A stretch of 64,000 bases of DNA from Cololabis saira (Eukaryota > Chordata > Actinopteri > Beloniformes > Belonidae), in NCBI RefSeq assembly GCF_033807715.1, contig NC_084587.1, positions 15,791,517 to 15,855,516 of the forward strand, written 5' to 3'. The notes under the pieces are model-generated. The model was given only the letters and a program-made list of their open reading frames with translations. It ran no database searches and had not been told where the DNA came from. The translations under genes were made by a program, and so were the position numbers. Shown one piece after another: positions 1 to 18,137 of this stretch (positions within the stretch are counted from its first letter, which is position 1; each line of letters opens with the position of its first letter).

Positions 1-163
1 CTTAGAAGAGATTTTCCCCAGGAACCCCAACCGCCCCAGCTTTCTTTCCCCTCGAGTGACATCTGCAGTTACAAGCAGAAACACAGCAACAGTATTAGTC
101 AGAAATGCCTGACTGACGCCAACAGAAATCTTAATTCTAGGTCAGATTTGTTGTGGTTATCAC

Positions 164-935
164 CAGGGGTGTCAAACTCATTTTGCTTGGCGGGCCAGAT
201 TTGACCAATTTCTTTCTCGTGGGCCGCACGCTCAAAATAACAAAAACGGTTCATTTTTTTTCTAATTCTTTTTTTTTACTATTGTTATCTAATCCAATAT
301 CAGTTTAGTTAATTTTAAAGGAAATATGCACTTTGTTAACACTCTAATTATGTAAAATATATTTCTTCAGGATCTTTTCTTGAAATTTCTTGTTTTTTTC
401 AAATTATGTAAGATACTTTTAATATCATTTTACAAAGATAAACAGAAACAAGTATGTTTTTTTATATTTCACTTTTTTATAGGAAATTTAATTAAAAGCA
501 AAATCTTTCTTATTACATCCGAGAGTGTTTCTTTGTGATTTAGAGATTTTTCCAGTACAATTAAGTGTATTTATTTTTAAAAATTGGCGCGGATATTTAC
601 GCCAGTGTGTCGAAAAAGTCAGCACTTCTGTTTTAACTGTTTTACTTTGTCACTATCCTCGTATTCAAAACTGAAATTCTCAGAATAAATATCTTCTATC
701 ATCTTTTTTAGCAGTGATATTTTTTCTGTGGAATAACGATGGATTTGTAGAAGAAATATATTATCGGATATGCTGCGATTCATGGCAATTATTTATGCCT
801 TCCATTTTAGTGAATTAACATTTCGTTTTTTTGCGTTGGAAACTTCTCGCGGGCCGCATGAAAATCTCTCTCGGGCCGCATGAAAATCTCTCTCGGGCCG
901 CATGCGGCCCGCGGGCTGCACATTTGACACCCCTG
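164..935. mobile_element. hAT-type MITE, 'CAGGGGTGTCAAA' family
   Basis: It starts CAGGGGTGTCAAACTC and ends TTTGACACCCCTG, a widespread vertebrate hAT-like terminus. A unit with GGGCCGCATGAAAATCTCTC is repeated near 850-905. No clean 8-bp target duplication is seen. It lies in the fam114a1-like intron. Confidence 0.75.
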
Positions 936-1036
936 ACTTAACACAACAAGGTTCATTCACAATTTCAAATTATCATTTTAACCGAGAGAGTTCTCTTTAT
1001 TGCTGAAACCTTTGGAAAGAAACTTGAGCCACACAC

Positions 1037-1345
1037 CTCCCCGTCGTCCTCTGCGGTCTCTGCGTCCGGCTCCAGGCTCACCGGTTGGTCACACTCGCTA
1101 ACCTGAGGGTCAGCAGGCGGCTCCGCTTCGCCCTCTGATGGGACAGTTTTGGCAACTGTGTCCTCTGTCTCCTTGGTGGACTGTGGAAGATCAGCCCTCT
1201 CGGGGGTGAGAGGAGGCTGGAGTGGAGCCGGGTTATCGAGGGCATCCTGACACGGGTCAGGACTAGTGTTGGGGACGTGGCTGGCTGGAGGTGTCAGATC
1301 TGAGCGGGGCTCCGCATCAGATGGGTCAGCCTGGGACATTGTGAT
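1037..1345 (-). CDS. fam114a1: FAM114A1-like protein, first coding exon (partial gene)
   Basis: The acceptor CTCTTGCAG lies above 1345 and ATG is at 1339-1337. The frame is open for 101 codons to donor GTGTGT below 1037, phase 0. The peptide is acidic and Pro/Ser-rich, with CDQPVSLEPDAET resembling the CIDSVSLEAEPRSE segment I recall from the human FAM114A1 N terminus. FAM114A1 is a poorly understood cytoplasmic/Golgi-associated protein. The remaining exons would lie off the left edge. The call leans on synteny (FAM114A1 is near KLF3 in mammals); an unrelated low-complexity N terminus cannot be excluded. Confidence 0.6.
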
Positions 1346-1758
1346 CTGCAAGAGGATGGATCTTCATAAGTGGGGAAACTGATGGTCTGTGCTTGTTTAC
1401 AATAGTCTCTTTATTGTGTAACAACAACACAACACTTTTACAAAGCGATAAAATATTCAAAACAATGACCCTGCTAACGCTCCCAGCCGAGAGAGGACTC
1501 AATGGGACAGTCGAAGAGTATTTTTGAACACACACATCCATAAATCAACATACGAAATTACTGCTACATAAAGATCTAGTGACATTTTCACATTATTCCT
1601 TCGTAAAGAATCTTGTATTTATTTTAAACTACAACAGTGATTGAAAAAAAGATGAACAATGTTGTGATGCAGTGGCATGCTCCTGGCTACCTGCTCAAAT
1701 ACAGTTTTACATTTCACTTATGACATTTAGGCACAATAAAACATAGAACTATTCGTAT

Positions 1759-2204
1759 AGAAATAACAAATGTCTCATTTTTTTAGGGTTCCTCTTATGT
1801 CAGTTTATTTTAATTTTTATTTATTTATCTTATTTTGTTTTTTTAATTTATTTTTATTTTTTTGTTGCTGCTGTTTTGCGTGTCCTGTATTTTAGTTTAT
1901 TACGTTATTTTTCCTATTATTATTGTCTTCAGTCAGAGTTTGATTGGTAATCGGTACTTACTTTGGGACCTGTTTATAATTACGTATTTTGCAGTGTGTG
2001 TGTTTGGGGGTGTTTGTTATGTTAAGTTTTGTGTCCTTATTTATTTTATTATTATTTTCTTTTTATTTTATTTATTATTATTTTTTTTTTTTGTGTGTAT
2101 GGTAAAATATAAAACGGGGTATTCTGTCGAACCCTTTAAAAGAAATGTTTATTGTGTAATATAATTTACATGGATTACCCAATAAAGAAAAGAAATAACA
2201 AATG
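1759..2204. mobile_element. retroposed insert with 14-bp target-site duplication
   Basis: AGAAATAACAAATG occurs at 1759-1772 and again at 2191-2204. The 418 bp between them is T-rich and ends CCCAATAAAGAAA, which looks like a poly(A)-signal-bearing 3' end. This is the structure of a LINE-mobilised insertion. The source is not recognised; the hydrophobic frame inside (1862-2164) comes from T-richness. Confidence 0.6.
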
Positions 2205-2996
2205 CAGAAACTTTATTTAAGTATTTTGTTTTAAATTAAACTACCATGAAATACATTTAATTTGTATCTGCAGTGGCATTTCATGAACAATGTCGCCATC
2301 TACTGGCCAGTAACTGTAATACACTCAAGATCGCCACTGTTTTCAATCAATTCTAACTTTGTTTGCAGTGTTTTAAAAGTTAAAGGGCAAAATGTCATAT
2401 CTGTTTAATAGTATGTTCAACATGGGAAACATACTAACCATTCATTTTAATAATCAATATTTAATCATAAACTGGAATATAATTTTTGAAAAGCACGCAA
2501 AAATAATTGACAATAATAAAACATTCAAATATTAAATCATTAAGGGAGCTCGGGTATTAAGAATAACATTTATAATGTTGCATTTAAAGCATAAAATAAT
2601 GTCGGAGATGACAACAAACAAACTGCGCGACGTGACTACGAAATTAGCCATTTCATAGAGCTGACATCAATATAAACCTAAATCACAGACACTTCAGCTT
2701 CTTTTTTTAATTGTTTTAAAAATAATAAAACATTGACAAATTGGGCAACAAGGTAAAAAAAAAAAAAAAAAAGCGTAAACAAACATCACCGCTAGATAGT
2801 ATTTTCAAGACAATATAAGAAACCATTTGGATTTAACACGGAACCATAATTTAGGCTTTAAGCGAGCACTTTTTTCCCCAATTTCGGGCAAGTAATGAAA
2901 TTGTAACAGCACGTTTATTTTCTTGTTTGCATACTTGATTTGACAGAGACGGAGCAAAGTTAAAGAGAGTTTTGTTTGTGAGAGTGTGCAGCTCAC

Positions 2997-3110
2997 CCGC
3001 TTGGTACCAGACAGCTCCTCTTCCGCCCCGCCACGTCGGCAGCGCTGTCAGCTGCTGCGTCAAAGACTACCGCGACGGTCAAGATGAGTCACCCCTCCGG
3101 AGCTCATGGA
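2997..3110 (-). promoter_or_regulatory. fam114a1: probable first (non-coding) exon and promoter of the fam114a1-like gene
   Basis: A short GC-rich block in AT-rich surroundings ends on the minus strand in AAGCGG followed by GTGAGC (donor at 2996-2991). It would splice to the acceptor at 1346. No ATG-initiated frame is needed, as the first ATG lies in the next exon. Confidence 0.45.
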
Positions 3111-3461
3111 AATACGGTCGCCTTTGGTGACTCAAGCTAAAACAGCCACAACGACAGCAACACTTCCATGTGTAGTGTCTTGTTTGTGTGTGTAAAAGCC
3201 GATGACAATCTTAATCAAAGTTGTATGTCTTTTTATTTTAGATACAGCTTAGTTTGCACGTAAGTACGTAAGTTCTTATCCGTCCCCTTTAGTCCGGATT
3301 CGACTGACGCAAATTAAAGAATTTATAAATAAATAAACAAATAGCAGTAAATAAATCAAATAATCAGATCCAAAAGAAAAAAGTAAATGAAAGAGAAAAA
3401 AAAACAATGATTCGCCTGTTGTAGATAAAACTAGTTCCATTTTCTCGGTCGATTGTCCGAC

Positions 3462-3533
3462 GGCTCGTTGGTCTAGGGGTATGATTCTCGCTTAGGGTGC
3501 GAGAGGTCCCGGGTTCAAATCCCGGACGAGCCC
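3462..3533 (+). tRNA. tRNA-Pro (anticodon AGG)
   Basis: A complete 72-base cloverleaf. The acceptor stem GGCTCGT pairs with ACGAGCC, with discriminator C. The D-arm region is TTGGTCTAGGGGTATGATT. The anticodon stem CTCGC/GCGAG encloses loop TTAGGGT, with AGG at 3494-3496. The T arm is CCGGG-TTCAAAT-CCCGG. A T-run (3536-3540) follows as Pol III terminator. There is no intron. It lies about 350 bp upstream of the fam114a1-like promoter. Confidence 0.96.
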
Positions 3534-4974
3534 ACTTTTTATATTGACATTCTGTAACTTTTGAGGATCTTGCTAACCAGATGCAAAGCAAACTACTTTT
3601 AACGAAGGTGGTAATCTTATGACAACATGATCACCTTGAAAAGGCTACTTTAAAATATATGTGTAAGTGAAAACTTTGTAAGGATGCTTGATCGTGTAAC
3701 CCAGAGTTTAAATATTTACATAAAGCACTAACGTCTCCATGAACACACACAGAATCGTTCATTATGCAAATGTTAACAATAGGTTTATTGAGTACTGTGA
3801 ATATTTTGTTTAAAAATCCAAAATTTAAGACAGAGCTGTACATTTATATGTTCACAGTTTAACGCGTTCCCTTTGAATTGCCAACATTTAAAATAAAGAA
3901 ATTGTTTATTAAAGACATAACATTACAGAAATGTATAACAGAGTATCAAAATCATGCTTAATAAAAACCTTTAATTGCCCTTTCAGTTTAATAATCAGTT
4001 ATAATATATCACAACTTACATGTACATAGATACAAAAAACTAATATAGGCCAAAACTGGAAAGAGTATCAAGAAACAAATGCAGACCAGTTGAGCTGCTA
4101 CATTCGGTATGTGTATTTGTATATGCATGAATAAAATACATGAGAGGTTATATAACATGGGAATCTGACAAACCAGGAGACCTGATCAATTTGACCAGAA
4201 AATCTAGGAATGATTTAAAATATTTGGCTCTGGGAATGTAAAAAGTGCACATTGGAGATGTACAAAGATGCTATTTAAACTATTTTACTCTCTAAAAGCT
4301 GTTTAAAAAAAAAAAATTGTTCTCTAATATCACGCCATTTAGTGGCATAGTATATTTCCATTTGAGTCATAGAGGAATATTCAATATTAATTCTATAAGA
4401 TGGGCTTTAAATACAGCACAACTGCTCCTGAAGCAACACAATTTAAGAGCAGTTATCCCTGTTTTTCAATTTTCTATTCTTTTTAATTATAAAAGTGTCA
4501 AACAATACAAAAGTCTACCAAAGTGTCACATCACAAATCAAAACAAAGATACATTAACTTGTTATAATAGGTAATACATTATATTTATTTCACCCTTTAA
4601 ACAACCAAGTGGTGTCTTCTCCTCACGCACACAATAATGCCCCTGTGCAGCAACTTTCACATTTCTGAAAGAAAGCATTGATAAACACTTCACTCTGACA
4701 ATGAATGAGACCCACAGTCCCACTTTTCTACAAGCAGAAGCACACGAGACTTAGACCGAGCCACAAGTGCACATGCTCTGCTGTGTGTGCCAAGTATATA
4801 ATGTATGCCCGAAAGAAAAGCAAGCATTAGCTACCTGTCTTCATTTCATGATGTAAGCTCGTAGAGGCAGATGAGGTGTGTGGTAGCGAATAGAAGAGAA
4901 GAAAGCTTCTGATCAAGAAAAGAAAATAAAGCCTATGTATGACACAATGCACAGTAGGTGTGATATGATACATT

Positions 4975-5433
4975 CTGGAAGGATTCACATTTTATTGGCT
5001 TAGCTGGCGAATGACATGTGTTTTTTACGTGTGTCTATAAGCCCACGGTTGATACATAATGGTCTGCAGAAAAATGAAAGCTGATGTTGCACAAGGAAGC
5101 TTGAGAAAGCCGAGACATGCAGTTTAGTTCTACTGCCACAAGAGGGCGGTGTTCTCAGGCCAGCTGAGACGCTGCAGGCACTTAAAAAAAAGAAGTGTTC
5201 GGACCTTCCACAGCTGATCAGAGGTCTGAAACATCCACCAGAATATCTTTTAAAATGCTGACACAAGCTCCTACTCAGGCTAATGAGGTCAAGAGGGTCA
5301 AAACCCTGAGGAATATTTCCCCACTTCCTGTTAGAGTCCACTTGTCTAAGGCCAGCTGTTTGAACGCCACCAAGGCAAAGTAGTACAGTCCAAACGATAA
5401 ACCCAGCGCAGAGTTTCTCTCAAGTGGCCCGTT
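4975..5433 (-). other. klf3: klf3 3' untranslated region with candidate poly(A) signal
   Basis: After the stop, the minus strand runs to an AATAAA hexamer (TTTATT at 4991-4996 on the plus strand), the first good poly(A) signal. Mammalian KLF3 has a longer 3' UTR, so more distal sites in 3.8-4.9 kb may also be used. Confidence 0.5.
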
Positions 5434-11036
<5,603 letters not shown>

Positions 11037-12403
11037 CTGCAAGACAACAAACACCTGGTTGTTAGTACACACACAAGTACACACACAATACAACATTCAT
11101 CCTGTTGAGGGCCATTAAGCATCTATTGAATTTAGTGTGAACTTGTGAAGAAAAAAAAATAAAATATTGGTCATCAGTGTTTTCTCTCGCCATGATCATT
11201 TTTTTTTAAAAGACTGTAAACCCTCCTTTTCTTTGTTCCTCTTTATCTGTCTCATCAGAAACTGTCCCTGGATCCTTGCCTAACAGAAACTACTCTCCCT
11301 GACTGTTACTGTAGTCTGCTACAGTCTTCACGTTTATCCCCTTCTCGCCTCCAACAAATGCAGTATTTATGCGCACCAACATGTCGCCACGATGTCGCCA
11401 CGGCCCCGTTATTTAAAATGGATTGTGAAATACGGATAGATTTACCCGCTGCTGATAGACATAATCAGCATTGTTTGAACATGTTAGACGTGAACTCGTA
11501 CAAAATTCATCTATGTGTAAAAGTCCTGAAGTCCAGCTTTAAGTAGAATTAGCAGCACAACATTGTAGAAATACAGTTAAAACCTAATCTTGTTTAAAGA
11601 AATGTAAGAAAAAGAAGCAAAGCTGCAGATAATTAATCCTTGTGGCAGTTTGGTTGGTTCTGCAGCAGGTCACAAGATAAATCTGAAGGGTCATGATATG
11701 ATTAATGAGGCTAGAACGGAAGAAACATTTAATCAAAGGAGATTCTCAGGCTCTCTTCTAGTCTTTTTTTTGACTTAGAGACTTATGGTCGCCTTCCTTC
11801 AAGTTTCTTAAAGAAAGAACATTACTTTAAATGAGATGCTACATTTTCTAGTCTAAATACATGAAGCCATCAGAGATACCAAAGTAATTGTGATGCACCA
11901 GCAGAGTAGCAAAAAGACACCTGAATCAAAGACCACGGACTGTTAGAGCAGCATGAAAACACAGATAATGAGAAAAAAGCTGGTGTGCAACCAATAACTT
12001 TTACAAAACAGTAAAAAGAACCAAATGAATTGCTGCGTTGACTGAGACAACTGAAGAAAACCGAAAATCACATCTTTGCAGGGACCATTTCGTGTCAACA
12101 TCAGCATTGCATCACATTCTGACAAACATGATGATGGTCACATGTCACCATCACTGCATGAAAATGTTCCATTCTGAACATATTTATTGATTGTGTATGA
12201 CAAAGTTCACTTGTCTCATCTTTTCTTGCAGAGAATCGCCATAGTTTTAAAATTACCTTATTTCCATTGCGTAAGAAAACAACTAACCCACACGGTTCTT
12301 GCATCACAGAAAGTAGAGGAAACGTGAGGCAGGAGAAAAGTGAATTTAATTCTTAATCCAGTAAATCACTTCAGACAATAGTCTTAAAAAAATGTCCTCA
12401 TGC

Positions 12404-12562
12404 GGTCCCGGATAGCTCAGTGGGTTGAGTGGGAACACCATATACAGAGGGTATCGCCATCGTGCAAGTGGCGCGGGTTTAAATCGCTCTCTCTCTACCC
12501 AAGTTTCTTATCCAGCCACTTTCAAATAAAGGACACAAGAGCCATTAAGAGTCTACAAAAAA
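12404..12562 (+). mobile_element. tRNA-derived SINE
   Basis: The 5' part has Pol III boxes (TAGCTCAGTGGGT and GGGTTTAAATC) in a tRNA-like layout, then a CTCTCTCTCT stretch and a body ending in AAATAAAGGACACAAGAGCC, typical of a common teleost SINE. The anticodon region is not a valid tRNA. Fragments of the same family are at 22.87 and 49.34/50.12 kb, and reversed at 9.0 kb. Confidence 0.8.
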
Positions 12563-12583
12563 GATCTCTCCTTAGATTTGTGC

Positions 12584-13241
12584 CCCTCAATTAGGGCTGG
12601 GCGATATATCGAGATTTTAATATATATATCGATATATTTTCAAACACGATATGGTACAATACAATATCGTTTATATCGATTTTTAATTTTTTTTTTTTTT
12701 TACTTTTTTTTTTTATGATTTTGATATAGCTTATTTTGTGACAAATTGACTTGAATGTTTTATTTGAGATTTGCACAAATGTTTTGTTATTTGCACAACT
12801 GTCAACCTCAGTGGAAAAGTCTGCCTGTTACTGTCTACATTGTATTAATTGCAGTGTATTTTAATTTAATTGTTATGCAGGAAAGGGAAATTTCTTTTAT
12901 TTTATTCAAGAAGCATTTTTATTCTATATATGCAGGCAGTTTATTTTTATTTCATTTGTTTTATACATTTTGATATTGTGCAGACCTCTGTTAATAAAGG
13001 TACCTGTGTGACATTTGGCACGAGGCTTTGTATTAAAACTGACAGTTTTTTTAAGGGTTTTTTTTGGCTTTTAAGGCCTCAGAAAAAAATGAAGCTAACA
13101 GAGATGCTATGCTATAATGCTTTGGGGGAAACCCCAAATAAGGCACAGAAAAAATATCGAGATATATATCGAGTATCGCCATTTAGCTAGAAAATATCGA
13201 GATATGACTTTTGGTCCATATCGCCCAGCCCTACCCTCAAT
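12584..13241. mobile_element. hAT-type MITE, 'GGGCTGGGCGATA' family, with exact 8-bp duplication
   Basis: The element 12592-13233 starts TAGGGCTGGGCGATAT and ends ATATCGCCCAGCCCTA. CCCTCAAT flanks both ends (12584-12591, 13234-13241), diagnostic of hAT insertion. The inside is AT-rich without a transposase. It sits just after the SINE in klf3 intron 1. Confidence 0.9.
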
Positions 13242-16142
13242 ACATCTGCAATATTTCACAGCTAACTGGTGCGTCATGTTAACATAGATGCTGTCAGTCT
13301 ACATGATAAGAAGCATGTTTACCGGACATCACTGGTAAACTACACAACGCTGTTCCCGTACGACTCTATGGCGCTTCATGAGACTGCCACCAGTCCCAGG
13401 TGTCCCTTGAAACCTCCCAGTATTATTGACAAGACATAGAAACCCCACACACCACGTCTCAAACATGCAGAAACACACACTCACCCTCCACAGAGGCCTG
13501 TCAAGTATTTGGATAAAAGGGTGTGATGTTTCAAAGGAGCTTCCAGTTACATTGGCTTTGAATGGCCAGGTGCACCAGCGGTTGACTGTTTGTGCCCTAA
13601 ATTAGTGTGTTTGTGAGTGTCGCCGTGTGTGTGTCTGTTCACCAGAGCATGAAGGCAACATGAAGTGTCAAAGAATGTACCCTGAGGGAGTTTGCGTACG
13701 TGTGTGACCTGATTAAAGTCCACAGTCTGGAGACAAGTTAGCCTTTAATTATTAACAAATGGTTTGGGAACACAAGCCATCACTCCCCAGAACACACACA
13801 CACACACACATACAGGAAAGCAGACAGACACAGAGTCCAGATGGGGAGCAGACCAATGGGAGAGCAGGATGCTCGCTCGCTGGATCAGGAAGGGCGTGAA
13901 TGTGACGAGTGAAGCCTTACCCTCGGTCCGGCTCTAAAGGAACAAAGGCCCGAAGTCAGGTGGGAACTCAGACTATGCGTCTGTGTCTGGGTGGGTGTGT
14001 GCGCGAGCGTGTGTGTGTGTGTGTTTTGAGGGTGTGTTCTCTAATCCGGGTTTGAATTGTACTGTAGTTCAAGCACGGGTCAACCGATTGTCCTACTATA
14101 GTTGTGAATAATATACTGAACTGACAAAAGAAGAGCACAAAGCACAAACAGATGACGACACAGGAGCGGGACAAAGGAAGTTGGTTCCAGGTAGTTTCAC
14201 TGAAAAAAAACAATTCATTTAAGATATCCTAAAGGCTGTTTTGAAATACCAGCGGCCACTGCGGAAGTTTCCACTTAACCCACATTTAATATTTCAAGTT
14301 TTCATCATTGGAAAACCTCAATGAGGCATCAGCTGTTTCAGGTCTCAGCTGTCAGAAAGCTGTTGATATCAAATTGCACTACATATTTAAGTGTTTTTCA
14401 GTGCATTTGGTAAGAATCAAAACTCTCTCCGCATCACATTACCATAACAACGACTTTTGGTTGGTGTGTAATTAAATGTTATAGCAGAAATAATAATTAA
14501 TATTTATATTCATGGTAGAATTGATATTTTTTGTTGAATAAAGATCAAAATGATTTTGTTACTGCTCTATAAATATGCAATGTGTTATAAACAATGTAAT
14601 TATTGTTTAATTTCAGGGTTAAAAAAAGATCTGGGTTACTTACTAAAAAGCATTATTATAGATATAAGTCTAAAAACAGAATTTTAGTGAGTTTTTGCTC
14701 ATCTTTTGATATTTTTCAGGAAAAACCTTAACCCTAAACTGTCTAAATAGTAGGTGATTAGTTCTTTGTCAACTGACTAATTGATTTACTAACTAAAATT
14801 GATGAATTTTGTTTTACATCTAGCGCCTTGCAGACTAGAGCTGCCCATCAGCGCCCTCTAGAGGCGAGGGAAGTAACTGCTGTTAAAGTTTTGAAAATTA
14901 AGGCTCCTACTGTTTTGCAGGCTGTGCGAAGCAGTGTCAGTATTTCTTAACTACTGTTTATGAGTGAATCATTTAGACTTGCATTAAAAAAAAAAAAGCT
15001 AAAAAAGGAAACCTAAATTCAATACAGATGTACCCACGATTCAGTGAGTCTCTGGAATGCAGGATTGTGAAACAGCTCTTTACGTCAGATTTAAGTCAAA
15101 CTCAGGTATTAATTCAGTTGTACTTCTGAACTTCCATGAGCAAGCATTTATGTGCTCACGCGCCACAGAAGAAAAACTTGGAGAAACTCGCCTATGTGGG
15201 CTCCTCAGGAAAGAAACTAGGGAAGGAAAGAAACTAGAACAGCCTGTGTCTGACAGCACAGGCTCAATTCTTCAAAAGAGCACAAGCAGAACCAGGAACA
15301 CACAATTCTTTTAAGAGTTCATCTGACAGTCATGCCGTTTTGACAAAAAAAAAAGCCTGGTCACACACTTGTGACACAATTTGTCATTACAGATATGGAT
15401 ATAAGTTGCTTACGGCTTCAGTGTGCTAAGTGCTCATCGTTCCTTTGAGCAGATGATAGACATCACACAGTAGCAACGTTTCTTTTCTTTTTTCTAACCT
15501 AATCTAATCGAGTCCTTCTACAAGTGTCTGAGCTTTGGATTGAGGATATGAGAGCTAGCACGCCCACAAAGACTCACAAAGTTTAAAAGCATGAGGTTAT
15601 TCACGTCCTACTGATTGATATCAACTGAATGGGATTATTTCAGTTCAGTCTCTCCTCCAAGAGGCCGCCTGGAAGACAGAAACCTCCTCCTCCTCCTCCG
15701 TGTTAGAAAATTAAGCAGCTGCTGCAGCTTTCTCTTTGAGGAAATTGCACATTTTTGATAAAGGGAACATTAACTCGGGTTGTTGAGGACTATTTCCCCC
15801 CTTGTGCAAAAGTGGGTGTGTGTTTGTGCATGTCTGCAAATATTGTCCTTCTAGGTCAGTGGAGCTACTGTGTGCTCAACCCCAGCCCACTCAGCAAACA
15901 CTTCCCACATCCCTCTTTCTCTCTCCTTCCTTCTCCACCCCTGGACTGCAGATCTTCTCTTGCACCTCGTCTTCACCCGCTCCCCAGCAAATCGCTCATG
16001 TCTCTACTACTGTATTTATCCGAACCACACTGCACCCCGCACTCTTCTTCTCCCTCTTCCCCCCCCCATCTCTGTGAATGATATAACAACATGACTGAGG
16101 GGGGAAAATATTGTGGCTTGGAGTCCCTGGCTACCAACTCAT

Positions 16143-16168
16143 CTGCACACACACACACACACACACAC
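16143..16168. repeat. (CA)n microsatellite
   Basis: About 13 CA units in klf3 intron 1. Confidence 0.9.
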
Positions 16169-17029
16169 ATACATACTTATACACACAACCGCACACCGAG
16201 TTTCTGCTAGCTCAACAGAATACACACACTAAATCACTAAAGGGCTAAATTATTACAGACACGCACACATAAGCACACATGCTCTAATGGCAACAGGCTG
16301 AACATGATGAGATCACCAGAGAGACCAGAAACCTCCAGACAACGGCTTTGTCCAAGAACACGCCGCAACACACACATGCACACAAAACCCACAATTCCCT
16401 GCTTCTGACTTCTACTTTATAGTCTTTTTTTTCTTCTTCTTCCCCTTGTTAGTCTCCCCCGATGTTAGCACGGTGCTGTTTTATGTCACGACAGTCATTT
16501 TTGATCCAAAGTTGCCCAATTTCAAGAGCAATGATTACAGGGATGTTGCTTCACTGTTTGCAGTCTTGAACCTCGTGTGCACGCTGCAGCTTGACTCAAA
16601 CTTTGTCACTGATGTTGCAATTTCTTTTCAATTTAGGACCCTAGTTTGTCTGACTCAACCAGGTGGAAAGCCAATATTCCAATGGTTTTTTTTTTTATTT
16701 TTATTTCGCTTTGTCTCGGTTCCTTTTTTCGTCTAACTGCTTTTCTCCTTCTTTAAATCCCTCATATGCAAGTGTACCTCCCTGCTTTCACTCATTTCAT
16801 TTCAGCTCTTTACCTTTACCTCTTGCTCCCGACTCCCCCAATAATGCTCTGCTCTGCTGACTCATTCCACTTGAGTCCTCTTATTTTGGCTTCACACTCC
16901 TTCATCTAAGCTTCCTGAGTAACCTATCCGTCTCCAGAATACACTCCACGTGCACGTGTAACACGCTACTTGGTCCCTCTTGAGCTCCCCTCCAGCAGAC
17001 CGTGAGGCCACGGGCCTTGCAGACCTCAA

Positions 17030-17460
17030 GGGAAGCCAGAGAGAAAAGGGAGAGGATGAGAGGGAGGGCATCAGGAGGGGAGAGGAAACGGGATCCATCA
17101 TCACGCACATCCACACATGCAAACGTAGACGTTTGAAGAAACACTGCGAGCTGTCAGGGAGCGACAAAAGCAAACATGCATGCACACACCTCCAGACGAA
17201 CTTGTCAAGGAGAGCACCGTTTTTTGAGGCTTTGCAGACAGCTGAGGACAGAGGGGAGAAGAGAGAAAGAGAGAGGGGAGAAAGAGGGAGAGAAGCGGAA
17301 GCCCTGAGAGTTCAGTCCGACTGTTATTATTTCCACACCGCGCGATGGGTTGTGGGGGGGGGGGGGGGGTTAAAGGAGAAGGAGGGGGAGGAAGAGGAGA
17401 GTGAAGCCAAATGGGAGAGGGGGGGTACTGCTGAGGGGGTGGGGGTGTGGGGGGCTCATG
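17030..17460. repeat. purine-rich, G-run-rich block
   Basis: Long GA-rich stretches (17030-17300) are followed by a G-run of about 18 (from about 17353) and several GGGGG runs to 17452. It is able to form G-quadruplex or triplex DNA. The 202-residue plus-strand frame through it is compositional and not a gene. Confidence 0.8.
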
Positions 17461-18018
17461 GTTTCCTGTCTGATCCCCTCCCCACCATCACCACCACCAC
17501 AAACTGCACCTCCCTACCCCGAAGAATGAGAGGGGAGAAGAGGGGGGTAATGAAAGGAGAGAAAGGGCAAAGAAAACAGCCGCTGTGACCAAACTATGTC
17601 AGAATGGAAGTGGAAACAACAAGGCAAGAGTCATAAACACGGGGGGTTTGTGGGGGGGAAATTAAGCGGGTTTCAACCAAAAAATGACAAAAACTTCAAT
17701 GAGCCTCTCACACAAGCGGGGAGAGCCAGTGAGATAATCGCAGTGGCTCAATCTGGCGGTTTGAAGACGGCGACACAAAATCAAGAGAGTGTGTTTTTGT
17801 GTGTGTGTGTGTGTGTGTCCCCTAAAGCAGGACTTTGTGTGTGTGCGTTGACACGCGCTAAGTTGTGTAACTTCTCACAGCTTTTTAAGTTTATGAAAGT
17901 CTGCAGAGCACAGTGTCCTTTTCCCCTTAACTTCTCATGGAGAATCACCAACTATTCGGCGTCCAGGGGTTTAATGTTTTACCGTAATGTTCCCTTGGAC
18001 ATGCCCTTTGAGCAGCTC

Positions 18019-18041
18019 ACACACACACACGCACAGACACA

Positions 18042-18137
<96 letters not shown>
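18019..18137. repeat. (CA)n then (GT)n microsatellite with a strand switch
   Basis: CACACA units with small interruptions switch at about 18044 to about 45 GT units. The arms are complementary, so hairpin/cruciform and Z-DNA are possible. Confidence 0.92.

Noticed and set aside
1862..2164. 100-residue hydrophobic, membrane-like frame
   Set aside because: It arises from a T-rich retroposed insert; hydrophobicity follows from TTT/TTA/ATT codons.
1346..5000. TLR1-family gene expected from human synteny
   Set aside because: No long single-exon frame or LRR/TIR sequence is present in this interval.
12404..12490. tRNA-like sequence
   Set aside because: It has Pol III boxes but no proper acceptor or anticodon stems, and continues into a SINE body.
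16980..17588. 202-residue plus-strand frame
   Set aside because: It runs through a purine-rich low-complexity block; the peptide is Arg/Glu/Gly filler and no splice or family support exists.
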